Made by a program: the position numbers and the translations under genes
Assembly: GCF_030269665.1 (NCBI RefSeq)
Contig: NZ_BSTS01000009.1
Location: 225,912 to 289,911 of the forward strand
Direction of reading: 5' to 3'
Source: Actinomycetospora sp. NBRC 106375
Lineage (GTDB): Bacteria; Actinomycetota; Actinomycetes; Mycobacteriales; Pseudonocardiaceae
DNA length: 64,000 nucleotides
Part shown: one piece after another, positions 43,665 to 53,014 of the stretch
Position numbering within the stretch: position 1 is the first letter of the stretch
How the letters are laid out: each line of letters starts with the position of its first letter
Notes under the pieces: generated by a model
Databases searched by the model: none
The model's input: the letters and a program-made list of their open reading frames with translations, nothing else
Told to the model about the DNA's origin: nothing

Positions 43665-46235
43665 GTGGCTGCCCCGAACCTGACCCGGACCGACGCCGAG
43701 ACCCGCGCCGAGCTGCTCGCGGTCGACTCCTACACCGTCGACCTCGACCTGACCGACCCGGCGACCGGCGGGCCCGGCGAGTCCACGTTCCGGTCGATCA
43801 CCACCGCGCGGTTCCGGTGCACGCAGCCCGGCGCCTCGAGCTGGATCGACATCGTCGCCGCGGGCGTGCGGTCGGCGGTGCTCAACGGCACGCCGCTCGA
43901 CGTCTCGGACTACGACGAGGAAAAGGGCATCGCGCTGCCCGACCTCGCCGCCGACAACGAGCTCGTCGTCGACGCCGACTGCCGCTACATGAACACCGGC
44001 GAGGGGCTGCACCGCTTCGTCGACCCCGTCGACGGCGGCGTCTACCTCTACAGCCAGTTCGAGACGGCCGACGCCAAGCGCATGTTCGCCTGCTTCGACC
44101 AGCCCGACCTCAAGGCGACCATCACCACGACGGTCACGGCGCCGTCGAGCTGGGAGGTCGTCACCAACGGCGCCGCGCAGTCCGCGGCCGAGGCGGGCGG
44201 AGTCACGCGGCACGCGTTCGCGACCACGCCGCGCATCTCCACCTACCTCGTCGCGCTGATCGCCGGGCCGTACGCCAAGTGGACCGACACCTACGCCGAC
44301 GAGCACGGCGAGATCCCGCTCGGCATCTACTGCCGCGCGAGCCTCGCCGAGTACATGGACGCCGAGCGGCTGTTCACCGAGACCAAGCAGGGCTTCGGCT
44401 TCTACCACCGCAACTTCGGGGTGCCCTACCCCTTCGACAAGTACGACCAGCTCTTCGTGCCCGAGTTCAACGCGGGCGCGATGGAGAACGTCGGCGCGGT
44501 GACGTTCCTCGAGGACTACGTCTTCCGCAGCCGCGTCACCCGCTACCTCTACGAGCGCCGCGCCGAGACGATCCTGCACGAGATGGCGCACATGTGGTTC
44601 GGCGACCTCGTCACGATGCGCTGGTGGAACGACCTGTGGCTCAACGAGTCGTTCGCCACCTGGGCGAGTGTCGTCAGCCAGGCCGAGGCCACCGAGTACC
44701 GCAACGCGTGGACGACGTTCGCCAACGTCGAGAAGTCGTGGGCCTACCGGCAGGACCAGCTGCCCTCGACGCACCCCGTGGCCGCCGACATCCCCGACCT
44801 GCAGGCCGTCGAGGTCAACTTCGACGGCATCACCTACGCCAAGGGCGCGTCGGTGCTCAAGCAGCTCGTCGCGTACGTCGGCCAGGAGGAGTTCCTGTCC
44901 GGGCTGCGCCTGTACTTCTCGCGCCACGCCTACGGCAACGCCACCTTCGACGACCTGCTCGGCGCGCTCACCGAGGCCTCCGGCCGCGACCTGTCGGGCT
45001 GGAGCGCGCAGTGGCTCCGGACGACGGGGCTCAACTCGCTGTCGCCCTCGTTCTCGGTGGGTGAGAACGGTCGCTACACGGCGTTCGAGGTCGTCCAGGG
45101 CGGCGCGCGGCCCGGGGACGGCGAGCTGCGCACGCACCGTCTCGCGGTCGGGATCTACGGCTCCGACAACGCCGACGGCTCCGGCAAGTTCGTCCGGCAG
45201 CACCGCGTCGAGCTGGACGTCGACGGCGACCGCACCGAGGTGCCCGAGCTGGTCGGCGTCGAGGCCGGCGCGCTCGTGCTCGTCAACGACGACGACCTGA
45301 CCTACTGCACGATGCGCCTCGACGAGCGCTCGCTGACCACGCTGATCGACCGGATCGGCGACATCGCCGAGCCGCTGCCGCGCACCCTGTGCTGGTCGGC
45401 GGCCTGGGAGATGACCCGCGAGGCCGAGCTGCGCGCCCGCGACTTCGTCACGCTCGTGACGGGTGGGCTCGCCGCCGAGAGCGAGGTCGGCGTCGTGCAG
45501 CGCCTGCTGCTGCAGGCCCAGACCGCGCTCGCGTCGTACGCCGAGCCGGGCTGGGCGGTCACCGAGGGCTGGCCGCAGTTCGTCGCGCAGCTCCTCGAGC
45601 TGGCGCACACCGACCCCGGCTCGGACCACCAGCTCGCCGTCGTCAACGCGCTGGCCGGCTCGGTGCTCACGCCCGAGGCCCTCGACGCGATGGCCGGGTG
45701 GCGCTCGGGCGACAAGCCGCTCGAGGGCCTGACCGTCGACACCGACCTGCGCTGGCGGCTCCTGCACGCCCTCGTCGCGCACGGCGCCGCGACCGAGGCC
45801 GACATCGACGAGGAGTACGCGCGCGACAACACCGCCACCGGCCGGCGCATGGCCGAGCGGGCGCGGGCGCTCCTGCCGACCCCGGAGGCCAAGGCGGAGG
45901 CGTGGCGACGCGCCGTCGAGGACGACTCGCTGCCGAACGCGATCAACGCCGCGATCATCATGGGCTTCTCGCATCCGGCCCAGCAGGCGCTGCTGACCGA
46001 CTACGTGCCGACGTACTTCGCGGCCGTCGACGACGTCTGGGCCCGCCGCTCGTCGGAGCAGGCGCAGCCCATGGTGCAGGGCCTCTTCCCGTCCTGGGCC
46101 GTCGAGCACGCGACGGTCGAGGCCGCCGACGCCTGGCTCGCGGGCGACCACCCGCCGGCCCTGCGCCGGCTGGTCACCGAGGGCCGCGCGGGCGTCGTCC
46201 GTGCCCTCGCCGCCCGGGAGTTCGACCGGGGCTGA
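43665..46235 (+). CDS. pepN: Aminopeptidase N (M1 family)
   Basis: 856 residues from GTG 43665. Zinc metallo-aminopeptidase of the cytoplasm. Substrate motif GAMEN at 271-275 ([20 protein letters not shown]); zinc site HEMAH at 305-309 followed by Glu328 ([11 protein letters not shown]). The N-terminal beta domain and the C-terminal helical ERAP1-like domain (about 530-850) are both present. The length is normal for the actinobacterial type. Transcribed away from the Rv2466c-like gene with an 88-base shared upstream region. Confidence 0.96.
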   Translation: MAAPNLTRTDAETRAELLAVDSYTVDLDLTDPATGGPGESTFRSITTARFRCTQPGASSWIDIVAAGVRSAVLNGTPLDVSDYDEEKGIALPDLAADNELVVDADCRYMNTGEGLHRFVDPVDGGVYLYSQFETADAKRMFACFDQPDLKATITTTVTAPSSWEVVTNGAAQSAAEAGGVTRHAFATTPRISTYLVALIAGPYAKWTDTYADEHGEIPLGIYCRASLAEYMDAERLFTETKQGFGFYHRNFGVPYPFDKYDQLFVPEFNAGAMENVGAVTFLEDYVFRSRVTRYLYERRAETILHEMAHMWFGDLVTMRWWNDLWLNESFATWASVVSQAEATEYRNAWTTFANVEKSWAYRQDQLPSTHPVAADIPDLQAVEVNFDGITYAKGASVLKQLVAYVGQEEFLSGLRLYFSRHAYGNATFDDLLGALTEASGRDLSGWSAQWLRTTGLNSLSPSFSVGENGRYTAFEVVQGGARPGDGELRTHRLAVGIYGSDNADGSGKFVRQHRVELDVDGDRTEVPELVGVEAGALVLVNDDDLTYCTMRLDERSLTTLIDRIGDIAEPLPRTLCWSAAWEMTREAELRARDFVTLVTGGLAAESEVGVVQRLLLQAQTALASYAEPGWAVTEGWPQFVAQLLELAHTDPGSDHQLAVVNALAGSVLTPEALDAMAGWRSGDKPLEGLTVDTDLRWRLLHALVAHGAATEADIDEEYARDNTATGRRMAERARALLPTPEAKAEAWRRAVEDDSLPNAINAAIIMGFSHPAQQALLTDYVPTYFAAVDDVWARRSSEQAQPMVQGLFPSWAVEHATVEAADAWLAGDHPPALRRLVTEGRAGVVRALAAREFDRG

Positions 46236-46252
46236 GGCCGGGGGTCCCGACG

Positions 46253-46301
46253 AACGAACGGCGCTCTCGCTGCTTCGGAAGCAGCGAGAACGCCGTTCGT
46301 T
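46253..46301. terminator. Bidirectional hairpin after pepN
   Basis: Arms of 23 bases (AACGAACGGCG-C-TCTCGCTGCTT and complement) with one C/A mismatch and a 3-base loop, between convergent pepN and DUF5130 genes. No T-run. One of the strongest hairpins of the window. Confidence 0.75.
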
Positions 46302-46346
46302 TCGCGGAGCTCGGCGCAGGCAGGCGCGCCGATACCCCCAAGTGGC

Positions 46347-46877
46347 TCAGTGGTGGGCGTGGCCCGCCTGGTCGGCGAGCATCGTGAGGCCCTCGACCAT
46401 GCCGCCGACGAGGTCGGACTCCTTGAACGAGGCGACCATGCTCATCACCGCGAGCTTGGCGCCGCGGTCGTCGATGCGGCGGCTGGACTCGGCGCCCGTG
46501 ACGACCTCGACCACGCGCTCGCCCGGCGACACGGCCACGACGACCGCGTCGGCGGCGCTGTCGCCCAGCGAGGCGTGCAGCTCCTCGGCGCGCGCGCGGG
46601 ACTGCGGGCCCAGCGCGCCGACCCAGAGCGTGAACAGCAGGCCGGTCTCGCGGCACGCGAGGGTCAGCGCCTCGTCGAGCCGGGAGAGCTGCGACGACGA
46701 GAACGGGGTGCGCGAGTCCTCGGCGAGCACGTCGGTGGCCTCGGAGATGCGCCCCGAGAGCGTCGACACCCGGGCCACGCCGGCGACCGGGTCGTCGGCG
46801 ATGCCGGGCGCCCGGGTCACCCGGGTGGTCTCCCCCGGGGCGTCCTGACGGGTCGGGACGACCTCACCATGTGCCAC
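46347..46877 (-). CDS. DUF5130 (TPM-like) protein
   Basis: 176 residues. Central part resembles DUF5130/TPM-domain proteins: LSRLDEALTLACRETGLLFT, LWVGALGPQSRARAEELHAS, VVVAVSPGERVVEVVTGAES, then VMSMVASFKESDLVGGMVEG. No signal peptide or membrane helix is visible. The His-rich end (QAGHAHH) is notable. Position equals Rv2468c of M. tuberculosis. Function unknown. Confidence 0.8.
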   Translation of the reverse strand: MAHGEVVPTRQDAPGETTRVTRAPGIADDPVAGVARVSTLSGRISEATDVLAEDSRTPFSSSQLSRLDEALTLACRETGLLFTLWVGALGPQSRARAEELHASLGDSAADAVVVAVSPGERVVEVVTGAESSRRIDDRGAKLAVMSMVASFKESDLVGGMVEGLTMLADQAGHAHH

Positions 46878-47118
46878 GAGCGCCTCCTCGGGCGGTGTGC
46901 TCGGCGGCCGACCCGGCGGGGACGGCCTCGACGGTCGGCCCGGCGACGCCCGAACCGCGGGGGTTGCCCATCCACCAGAGCGGCTCGTGGTGCCACTCGT
47001 CGCCGGAGCGGTAGCGCGCGCCGCGCGACGCGGGGCGGATCAGGGTCATGGCGGCGATCAGGCCGATCCCCCCGAGCGACGTCACGCCGTAGAGCAGGAA
47101 GGTGGTCAACGGGCTCAC
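46864..47118 (-). CDS. Small conserved membrane protein (84 aa)
   Basis: 84 residues from GTG 47116-47118. One or two N-terminal helices (PLTTFLLYGVTSLGGIGLIA, AMTLIRP), then a basic loop (SRGARYRSGDEWHHEPLWWM) and a Gly/Ala-rich tail. The W/H-rich segment looks conserved. It overlaps the DUF5130 gene by 14 bases, so the two are translationally coupled. No function known. Confidence 0.7.
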   Translation of the reverse strand: MSPLTTFLLYGVTSLGGIGLIAAMTLIRPASRGARYRSGDEWHHEPLWWMGNPRGSGVAGPTVEAVPAGSAAEHTARGGARGTW

Positions 47119-47235
47119 AGCGCTGCACCGTAGTGGATCGCCGCCGATCTTGACGGGTCGAGCTGCCCCTATCGGCGTGCTCCCCTGATCTTGCTCCGTC
47201 TCCCACGACATCCCGTCGTAGACCCCGCGGGGTGC

Positions 47236-48642
47236 TCACATCTCCGGCGGCCGCCGGCCCGCCCACGGGCGAGCGGCCTCGAGCTGCGCCCCGAGCGCGA
47301 GCAGCAGCGCCTCCTCGCCGCGCCGCCCGCGCAGCGACACCCCGATCGGCAGGCCGTCGGACCAGGACAGCGGCAGGGAGATCGCGGGCTCGCCGGTGAG
47401 GTTGGCGATCGCGGTCCAGGGGGTGAACGCGATCTGGCGGGCGAAGTCGTCGGCGGGGTCGCCGCCGGCGGTGAACCACCCGACCGGGCGGGGCGGCAGC
47501 GCGACGGTCGGGGTCAGCACGGCGTCGTACCCGGCCCGTTCGGCCACCATCGCGCGCGTCACCACCTGCACCGTGTGCAGCGCGGCCATCGCCGCCATCC
47601 CGTCGTACTCGCGGCCCCGCGCCCGCAGGTAGCGGGTCAGCGGCTGCAGGCGCGGCTCGTCGGCGGCGTCGACGGGGTCGGCGAGCGAGAGCACCTTCCA
47701 CAGCGTGAGGAACGCGTCGACGCCCGCGTCGGGCAGGCGCAGCGCGACCGGCTCGACGTCGTGCCCGAGATCGGCCAGCAGCGCCCCGGTCTCCTCGGCC
47801 GCTCCACGGCAGACGGGATCGATCTCCGTCGCGTCGATCGGGGGGTCGACCGCCAGCGCGATCCGGCGGCGTCCCGGCGCGCGGCCCGCCGCCGCGAGGT
47901 AGCCCTCGGCGGGCGGGGGCGCCGGGACGAAAGGCTCCCCCGGCGACGGTGCCGCCATCGCGTCGAGCAGCGCCGCGGCGTCGGCGACGGTGCGCGCCAG
48001 CGGCCCGTGCACCGACAGGCCCGCGGGATCGCCCCCCGCGGGTCCCGCCGGAACGCGGCCCCGCGTGGTCTTGAGACCCACGAGCCCGCACGACGAGGCG
48101 GGGATGCGGATCGACCCGCCGCCGTCGGTGCCGTGCGCGACCGGCAGCACGCGCGCGGCGACCGCGGCCGCCGCCCCGCCCGAGGAGCCGCCGGCCGAGC
48201 GCGTGCGGTCCCACGGCGTCACGGCCGGCGGCGCGCCCGCGGGCTCGGTGTAGCAGGGCAGGCCGAACTCGGGCACGGCGGTCTTGCCGATGCTGATCGT
48301 CCCTGCCGCGCGCAGCAGGCCCACGACGTCGTCGTCGCGGTCGGGCACGTACCCGTCGTAGATCACCGAGCCCCGGCGCGTGGGCACGCCCGCCGTGGCG
48401 GCGAGGTCCTTGATCGCCGTCGGCACCCCGGCGAGCGGACCGGCGCCGTCGACCCCGGCCCGGTCCAGCGCCCGGGCGGCGTCCAGCGCGCGCTCGGGCG
48501 TGAGGACCGCGAAGGCCCCGAGCCCGGGACCCAGGCGCTCGGCCCGGGACAGGGCGGCCTCGACGACGTCGACGACGGAGACGTCCCCGCGTCGGATCGC
48601 GGCCGCGGTCTCGAGGGCGGTCAGCTCGTGGAGATCGCTCAC
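47236..48642 (-). CDS. Amidase-signature family hydrolase
   Basis: 468 residues from GTG 48640-48642 ([20 protein letters not shown]); an ATG 7 codons upstream is possible. The Ser-Ser-Lys triad is visible: Lys in [14 protein letters not shown], cis-Ser and nucleophile in [19 protein letters not shown], followed by [20 protein letters not shown]. Hydrolyses an unknown amide. It lacks GatB/GatC partners, so it is not GatA. Confidence 0.9.
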   Translation of the reverse strand: MSDLHELTALETAAAIRRGDVSVVDVVEAALSRAERLGPGLGAFAVLTPERALDAARALDRAGVDGAGPLAGVPTAIKDLAATAGVPTRRGSVIYDGYVPDRDDDVVGLLRAAGTISIGKTAVPEFGLPCYTEPAGAPPAVTPWDRTRSAGGSSGGAAAAVAARVLPVAHGTDGGGSIRIPASSCGLVGLKTTRGRVPAGPAGGDPAGLSVHGPLARTVADAAALLDAMAAPSPGEPFVPAPPPAEGYLAAAGRAPGRRRIALAVDPPIDATEIDPVCRGAAEETGALLADLGHDVEPVALRLPDAGVDAFLTLWKVLSLADPVDAADEPRLQPLTRYLRARGREYDGMAAMAALHTVQVVTRAMVAERAGYDAVLTPTVALPPRPVGWFTAGGDPADDFARQIAFTPWTAIANLTGEPAISLPLSWSDGLPIGVSLRGRRGEEALLLALGAQLEAARPWAGRRPPEM

Positions 48643-48679
48643 GGTTGCCCCATGCTGCCGCATCCTCGGAGCTCGCGTG

Positions 48680-48706
48680 GTGTCAGCGAAGTGCCTTCGC
48701 AGACAC
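48680..48706. terminator. Hairpin between HNH and amidase genes
   Basis: GTGTCAGCGAAG and CTTCGCAGACAC with one mismatch and a 3-base loop, between two minus-strand genes. The flank GACACTCAGCGTCCGTA resembles that at 25163-25180, suggesting a repeat family. Confidence 0.6.
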
Positions 48707-48759
48707 TCAGCGTCCGTATCGGGACTTCGATCACCAGGAACACGGAGGAGACGCGAGCG

Positions 48760-49449
48760 TCAGGCCGCGGACTCCCCCAGGTACGGCAGCCACAGCGGGT
48801 CGGCGTCCACGACGCTCGCGAGCAGCCGCCAATGCCGCCCGCGTGGTGCGGTCGGCATGGTCCGCAGTGGCCAGCCCAGCTCGGCGAGCAGCTTGTCGGC
48901 CTTCTTGTGGTTGCACCGCGCGCAGCATGCGACGCAGTTCTCCCACGTGTGCGTGCCGCCGCGGCTGCGCGGGACCACGTGGTCGATGGTCTCGGCCCGC
49001 CCGCCGCAGTAGGCGCACCGGAAGCGGTCGCGGTGCATGAGCGCGGCCCGGGTCAGCGGGACGCGGGCGCGGTAGGGCACGCGCACGTAGGCGCGGAGCC
49101 GGATGACGGAGGGGACGTCGACCGACCCCGTGGCCGAGTGCAGGACGAGCCCGGCGGCGTCGCCGTGCACCACCTCGGCCTTGCCGCAGACCAGCAGCAC
49201 GATCGCGCGCCGGAGGGGCAGCGCGGTGAGGGGCTCGAAGGTGGCGTTGAGGAGCAGGACCCGGCGGCGGCCCCAGGGCGGCGACGAGGTCGGCGGGGCG
49301 GGCGAATCGTCCGGGGAGGAGACGGAAGGAGGGGGAGCGACGGTGAGTTCGGGGACGGGATCGGGAGGGTCGGACGCGCCGCGTGGCGCGGTGGTGGGCG
49401 GGACCTCGCTGACCAGCGGAGTCACGCTGCCGGGTTGTCGTTCGTGCAC
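48760..49449 (-). CDS. HNH endonuclease-family protein
   Basis: 229 residues from GTG 49447-49449, behind GGAGGTGG. After a disordered Pro/Ser-rich N terminus comes VLLLNATFEPLTALPLRRAI, the start of the actinobacterial HNH family. The HNH motif is in CAYCGGRAETIDHVVPRSRG, then GTHTWENCVACCARCNHKKA, with two CxxC zinc pairs. It ends DPLWLPYLGESAA. Probably a structure-specific or repair nuclease; role unproven. Same place as Rv2469c in mycobacteria. Divergent from the MscS gene. Confidence 0.92.
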   Translation of the reverse strand: MHERQPGSVTPLVSEVPPTTAPRGASDPPDPVPELTVAPPPSVSSPDDSPAPPTSSPPWGRRRVLLLNATFEPLTALPLRRAIVLLVCGKAEVVHGDAAGLVLHSATGSVDVPSVIRLRAYVRVPYRARVPLTRAALMHRDRFRCAYCGGRAETIDHVVPRSRGGTHTWENCVACCARCNHKKADKLLAELGWPLRTMPTAPRGRHWRLLASVVDADPLWLPYLGESAA

Positions 49450-49641
49450 ACGACCACCTCCCGCCGAGTTGGCCCTAGTCGACCACACAACGCGCCCGAT
49501 CGCACGGGTGTTCTCACCGAGCGCACGGGCGCGTCGCCGGTGTGTCACCGGCGCGTCATGTCCGGACACACGGGCGGTCGCCTCCGGGGTCACGTGCGCC
49601 CCGATCCGGGCGCCACACCCGGTGCTCTACGGTCGGCGGGC

Positions 49642-50730
49642 GTGACGGTGCCGTTGCCGACCCCACCCCCGAGCACCCCGGCCCCTTCGCCGACGACCAC
49701 GACCCCCGTGCCGCCCACGGACCTGTCGTCGCCGCTCTCGCTGCCGATCGACGCGCCGGCCTGCGCCGCCGATCAGGGCACGCTCTGCGCCCGCGTCTAC
49801 CAGCTCACGCAGGCCGACTGGCTCTCGCGCTCGGCGGACGAGCTGGTGGGTCACGCGGTCGTCGTGCTGCTGATCATCGTCGTGGCGATCGTCCTGCGCT
49901 TCGCCGTGCACCGGGCGATCAACCGGCTGACCACCGGCGCCCGTGAGGGCCGCGTGCCCGCCCTCCTGCGCCCCTTGCGAGACCGGGCCGTCCGCACGCT
50001 GCGCGACGCCGCCCCGCTGATGGTCGAGCGGCGCACCCAGCGCGCCCAGGCCATCGGCTCGGTGCTGCGGTCCTTCTCGACGATCCTGATCTACGGGGTC
50101 GCGTTCGTGCTGATCCTGGGCGAGTTCGGCGTGAACCTCGCCCCGATCATCGCCTCGGCCGGCATCGTCGGTGTCGCGATCGGGTTCGGTGCCCAGAACC
50201 TCGTCCGCGACTTCCTGTCCGGCATCTTCATGATGCTCGAGGACCAGTACGGCGTCGGCGACGTCGTCGACCTCGGCGAGGCCACCGGCACCGTCGAGGC
50301 CGTCGGCCTGCGCGTCACGACGCTGCGGGACATCGCGGGCACCGTCTGGTACGTCCGCAACGGCGAGGTCCTGCGCGTCGGCAACTCCAGCCAGGGCTTC
50401 TCGGTCGCCGTCGTCGACATCCCCGTAGGCCACGCCGCCGACGTCGACGACGCCCTCGAGATCGCCGAGCGCGCGGCCACCGCCGAGTGCGCGGAACCGA
50501 AGATCGCGAGCAAGGTCATCGCGCCGCCCGAGATGCTCGGCGTCCAGTCCGTCACCGCCGAGGGGGTCCTGCTGCGCCTGACGATCCGGACCCGCCCCGG
50601 CGAGCAGTGGGCGGTCCAGCGCGCCGTGGCCGCCGAGATCAAGACGCAGCTCGACGCGGCCGGCGTCCCGGCGCCGTACCCGTTCGCGGGCCGGCCCGGC
50701 GTCTCCGGGCCGGGCACACCGGCGGTCTGA
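49642..50730 (+). CDS. MscS-family mechanosensitive channel
   Basis: 362 residues from GTG 49642. A Pro/Thr-rich leader (about 1-35) is followed by helix 1 (GHAVVVLLIIVVAIVLRFAV) and helices 2-3 of the MscS pore (FSTILIYGVAFVLILGEFGV, then IIASAGIVGVAIGFGAQNLV). The pore-to-beta-domain junction is RDFLSGIFMMLEDQYGVGDV and VDLGEATGTVEAVGLRVTTL. A small-conductance channel that relieves osmotic downshock. Ends 24 bases before glbO. Confidence 0.93.
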   Translation: MTVPLPTPPPSTPAPSPTTTTPVPPTDLSSPLSLPIDAPACAADQGTLCARVYQLTQADWLSRSADELVGHAVVVLLIIVVAIVLRFAVHRAINRLTTGAREGRVPALLRPLRDRAVRTLRDAAPLMVERRTQRAQAIGSVLRSFSTILIYGVAFVLILGEFGVNLAPIIASAGIVGVAIGFGAQNLVRDFLSGIFMMLEDQYGVGDVVDLGEATGTVEAVGLRVTTLRDIAGTVWYVRNGEVLRVGNSSQGFSVAVVDIPVGHAADVDDALEIAERAATAECAEPKIASKVIAPPEMLGVQSVTAEGVLLRLTIRTRPGEQWAVQRAVAAEIKTQLDAAGVPAPYPFAGRPGVSGPGTPAV

Positions 50731-50754
50731 GAGCGGATCTGGGACCGTGGTGGG

Positions 50755-51153
50755 GTGAGCGCACCGCAGTCCGGACGACCGGAGACGTTCTACGAGGCCG
50801 TCGGCGGGCACGAGACGTTCGCGGCGATCGTGCACCGCTTCTACGAGCAGGTCGCCGACGACCCGGTCCTGCGCCCCCTCTACCCGGAGGAGGACCTGGG
50901 CCCGGCCGAGCAGCGCCTGCTGATGTTCCTCGAGCAGTACTGGGGCGGCCCGCAGACCTACTCCCACCAGCGCGGACACCCCCGCCTGCGCATGCGCCAC
51001 GGGCCGTTCCCGATCGGGCCGCTCGAGCGCGACGCGTGGCTGCGCTGCATGCGGGTCGCCGTCGACGAGGTCGAGCTGCCCGAGGAACGGCGCCGCCAGA
51101 TGTGGGAGTACTTCGAGATGGCCGCCACGAGCATGATGAACAAGGCGTGGTGA
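50755..51153 (+). CDS. glbO: Group II truncated haemoglobin
   Basis: 132 residues from GTG 50755. Two-over-two globin: [20 protein letters not shown] with B-helix Tyr region, [20 protein letters not shown], and the group II signature [20 protein letters not shown] containing the proximal His, followed by Trp in the G helix ([11 protein letters not shown]). Binds oxygen or NO; in mycobacteria GlbO is linked to membrane respiration. Same relative place as Rv2470. Confidence 0.96.
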   Translation: MSAPQSGRPETFYEAVGGHETFAAIVHRFYEQVADDPVLRPLYPEEDLGPAEQRLLMFLEQYWGGPQTYSHQRGHPRLRMRHGPFPIGPLERDAWLRCMRVAVDEVELPEERRRQMWEYFEMAATSMMNKAW

Positions 51154-51202
51154 ACGAAGGCCTGGTGAGCGCTCGGGAGTGACGGCTGGTGGGATGGCGG
51201 CC

Positions 51203-51913
51203 ATGGCCGAGTCGAATTCCTCTGGCAACCCGCTCCAGAACGTCAGCTTCCCCAGCAACGGACGGACGGCGTACGGATACCTCGCGCTCCCCGAGTCGGG
51301 GTCCGGCCCCGGTGTCGTCGTCATCCAGGAGTGGTGGGGCCTGACGGCCCACATCGCCGACGTCACCAACCGCCTCGCCGCCGAGGGCTTCGTCGCCCTG
51401 GCTCCCGACCTCTACGGCGGCACCACCACCCACGACGCCGACGAGGCCGGCAAGCTCATGCAGGAGCTGCCCGTCGACCGGGCCGCCACCGACCTCGGCG
51501 GCGCCGTCGACTACCTGCTCGGCCACGAGGCCGTGACGGGCGACAAGGTCGGCGCCGTCGGCTTCTGCATGGGCGGCGGCTTCGTGCTCGTGCTCGCCGC
51601 GCAGCAGGGCGACAAGATCGGCGCCGCGGTCCCGTTCTACGGCGTGCTCGGCGAGGACTACCCGAGCTTCGCGAAACTGACCGCGCCGCTGCTCGGCCAC
51701 TTCGGCGAGGAGGACGACATGGCGCCGCCGGACGCCGTCGAGGAGCTCGCCGACCGGATCGAGGACGAGTCCGGCGTCCGCCCCGACTTCCGCCTCTACC
51801 CGTCCGGGCACGCCTTCTTCAACGACGAGAACCACCTCGGCACCTACGACCCCGAGCAGGCCCTCAAGGCCTGGAGCGCCACCCGCGACTTCCTGCGCAA
51901 GAACCTGGGCTGA
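51203..51913 (+). CDS. Dienelactone hydrolase-family protein
   Basis: 236 residues from ATG 51203; an ATG three codons upstream (51194) and GTG 51179 are alternatives. Alpha/beta hydrolase: GVVVIQEWWGLTAHIADVTN with the conserved Glu-Trp-Trp-Gly, nucleophile Cys in VGAVGFCMGGGFVL, Asp in HFGEEDDMAPP and His in YPSGHAFFNDE. The Cys nucleophile is that of true dienelactone hydrolases. No other chlorocatechol gene is near, so a general hydrolase role is more likely. Confidence 0.92.
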   Translation: MAESNSSGNPLQNVSFPSNGRTAYGYLALPESGSGPGVVVIQEWWGLTAHIADVTNRLAAEGFVALAPDLYGGTTTHDADEAGKLMQELPVDRAATDLGGAVDYLLGHEAVTGDKVGAVGFCMGGGFVLVLAAQQGDKIGAAVPFYGVLGEDYPSFAKLTAPLLGHFGEEDDMAPPDAVEELADRIEDESGVRPDFRLYPSGHAFFNDENHLGTYDPEQALKAWSATRDFLRKNLG

Positions 51914-51924
51914 TCGGCGTATGA

Positions 51925-51960
51925 GAGCGGAATTCACGGTCCTGACCGTGAATTCCGCTC
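51925..51960. terminator. Bidirectional hairpin after the DLH gene
   Basis: Perfect 16-bp arms (GAGCGGAATTCACGGT and complement) with a CCTG loop, between convergent genes; its right end overlaps the stop of the 51959 gene. No T-run. Confidence 0.75.
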
Positions 51961-52558
51961 ACATCAGCACGGAGAGACGGGGGCGACGTCGGCGCACGAT
52001 CGCGGCACCCACCGACCGCGGGCCGGCGTCGAGACGCAGCCACGAGCCCTCGCCCGAGACGGCCACGGGGACGGACACCCCGTCCTCCGGCCACCCCATG
52101 CCGGCGACCGCGACCAGGCAGCGCGCCGGGACCCGCACGACGGCACCCTCCAGGTCGCCCTCCCACGCCGTCTCGTCGAGGGCCGCCGGGGTCGTGAAGC
52201 GCGCGACGGCGGCCTCGACCTCCCCGGCCGCGATCTCGCCGAGGACACCCCACGGACCCTCGGGCGGGAGATCGCCGCGCCAGCGGTCGTCGACCGGCCT
52301 CCCGGGCTCCGTCTCGGGGGCGTCGACGACGCTCAGCGCCGCGAGCAGGTCCGCGCCGACGACCGTGGTGTCGCCCGGCGCGACCCGCCCCGGCGCCCGC
52401 GCGGCCACCAGCACCTCGAAAGGCGTGCCCGCCCACACGGCCACGCTCCCGCCGAGATCGCGCAGGCGCACGACGGCGGCCGGGTCGAGGCGCACCACCC
52501 GCCCCACGACGTCGGCGAGCGCCGCCCGGTCCGCGGCGTCCGGCACCGCGAGGGTCAC
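51959..52558 (-). CDS. Conserved hypothetical protein (Rv2474c position)
   Basis: 199 residues from GTG 52556-52558 (VTLAVPDAADRAALADVVGR). No catalytic motif or membrane helix is visible; the sequence alternates short strands and Ala-rich helices (VVRLRDLGGSVAVWAGTPFE, then VLVAARAPGRVAP; ARCLVAVAGMGWPEDGVSVP). The GTGA overlap with the thioesterase stop shows tight coupling, and the gene holds the place of Rv2474c in mycobacteria. Function unknown. Confidence 0.7.
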   Translation of the reverse strand: MTLAVPDAADRAALADVVGRVVRLDPAAVVRLRDLGGSVAVWAGTPFEVLVAARAPGRVAPGDTTVVGADLLAALSVVDAPETEPGRPVDDRWRGDLPPEGPWGVLGEIAAGEVEAAVARFTTPAALDETAWEGDLEGAVVRVPARCLVAVAGMGWPEDGVSVPVAVSGEGSWLRLDAGPRSVGAAIVRRRRPRLSVLM

Positions 52559-52986
52559 GTGTACAGGCCCAGGAACTCCCGCTCCTCCGCGGTGAGCCGT
52601 CGGGGGCGCTCGGTCGCCAGGTCGTAGGGCACGAGCTGGGTCGTCGCGGTCGCGGCCGGCTTCGCGTCGTCGAAGCCCCCGTCCCCGTTCGCGGACGGCA
52701 GCAGGAGCCGATAGGCGACGAGGAACGACGCGGCCTTCACGTCCTGCGCGGTCATCTCCACCCGCACCCCGGCCGGGGTCCACGGGATCGGGCGGCGGTA
52801 GCGCACCTCCAGCGTGGCGACGAGCAGGCCGGCCTCGAAGGCCGCCACCCCGGCGCGGGTCGCGGCGTCGAACAGCAGTCCGGTGCGGGCGTCCTCGAGC
52901 AGCGTCACGACGCGGGCGTGGTTGACGTGGCCGTAGGCGTCCTGGTCGGACCAACGGACCGCGACGTCGTTGACGTAGGGCGCCAC
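52555..52986 (-). CDS. 4HBT-type hotdog thioesterase
   Basis: 143 residues. Signature of the 4-hydroxybenzoyl-CoA thioesterase group: VRWSDQDAYGHVNHARVVTL with catalytic Asp, then LEDARTGLLFD, LEVRYRRPIPWTPAGVRVEM and ASFLVAYRLLL. Splits an acyl-CoA thioester; chain preference unknown. It lies 28 bases behind gdh and overlaps the next gene by 4 bases, so the three are likely one transcript, as for Rv2474c-Rv2476c. Confidence 0.9.
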   Translation of the reverse strand: MAPYVNDVAVRWSDQDAYGHVNHARVVTLLEDARTGLLFDAATRAGVAAFEAGLLVATLEVRYRRPIPWTPAGVRVEMTAQDVKAASFLVAYRLLLPSANGDGGFDDAKPAATATTQLVPYDLATERPRRLTAEEREFLGLYT

Positions 52987-53014
52987 GCGCTCTCGTTCCT
53001 CCCGGGTCGGTGCT

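Noticed and set aside
47236..48642. Reading the amidase as GatA of the Glu-tRNA amidotransferase
   Set aside because: No gatB or gatC nearby, and the sequence is that of a general amidase-signature hydrolase.
47191..50730. Plus-strand frame of 1,179 codons as one protein
   Set aside because: Only its last 362 codons (from 49642) code for the MscS channel; the rest is antisense to the amidase and HNH genes.
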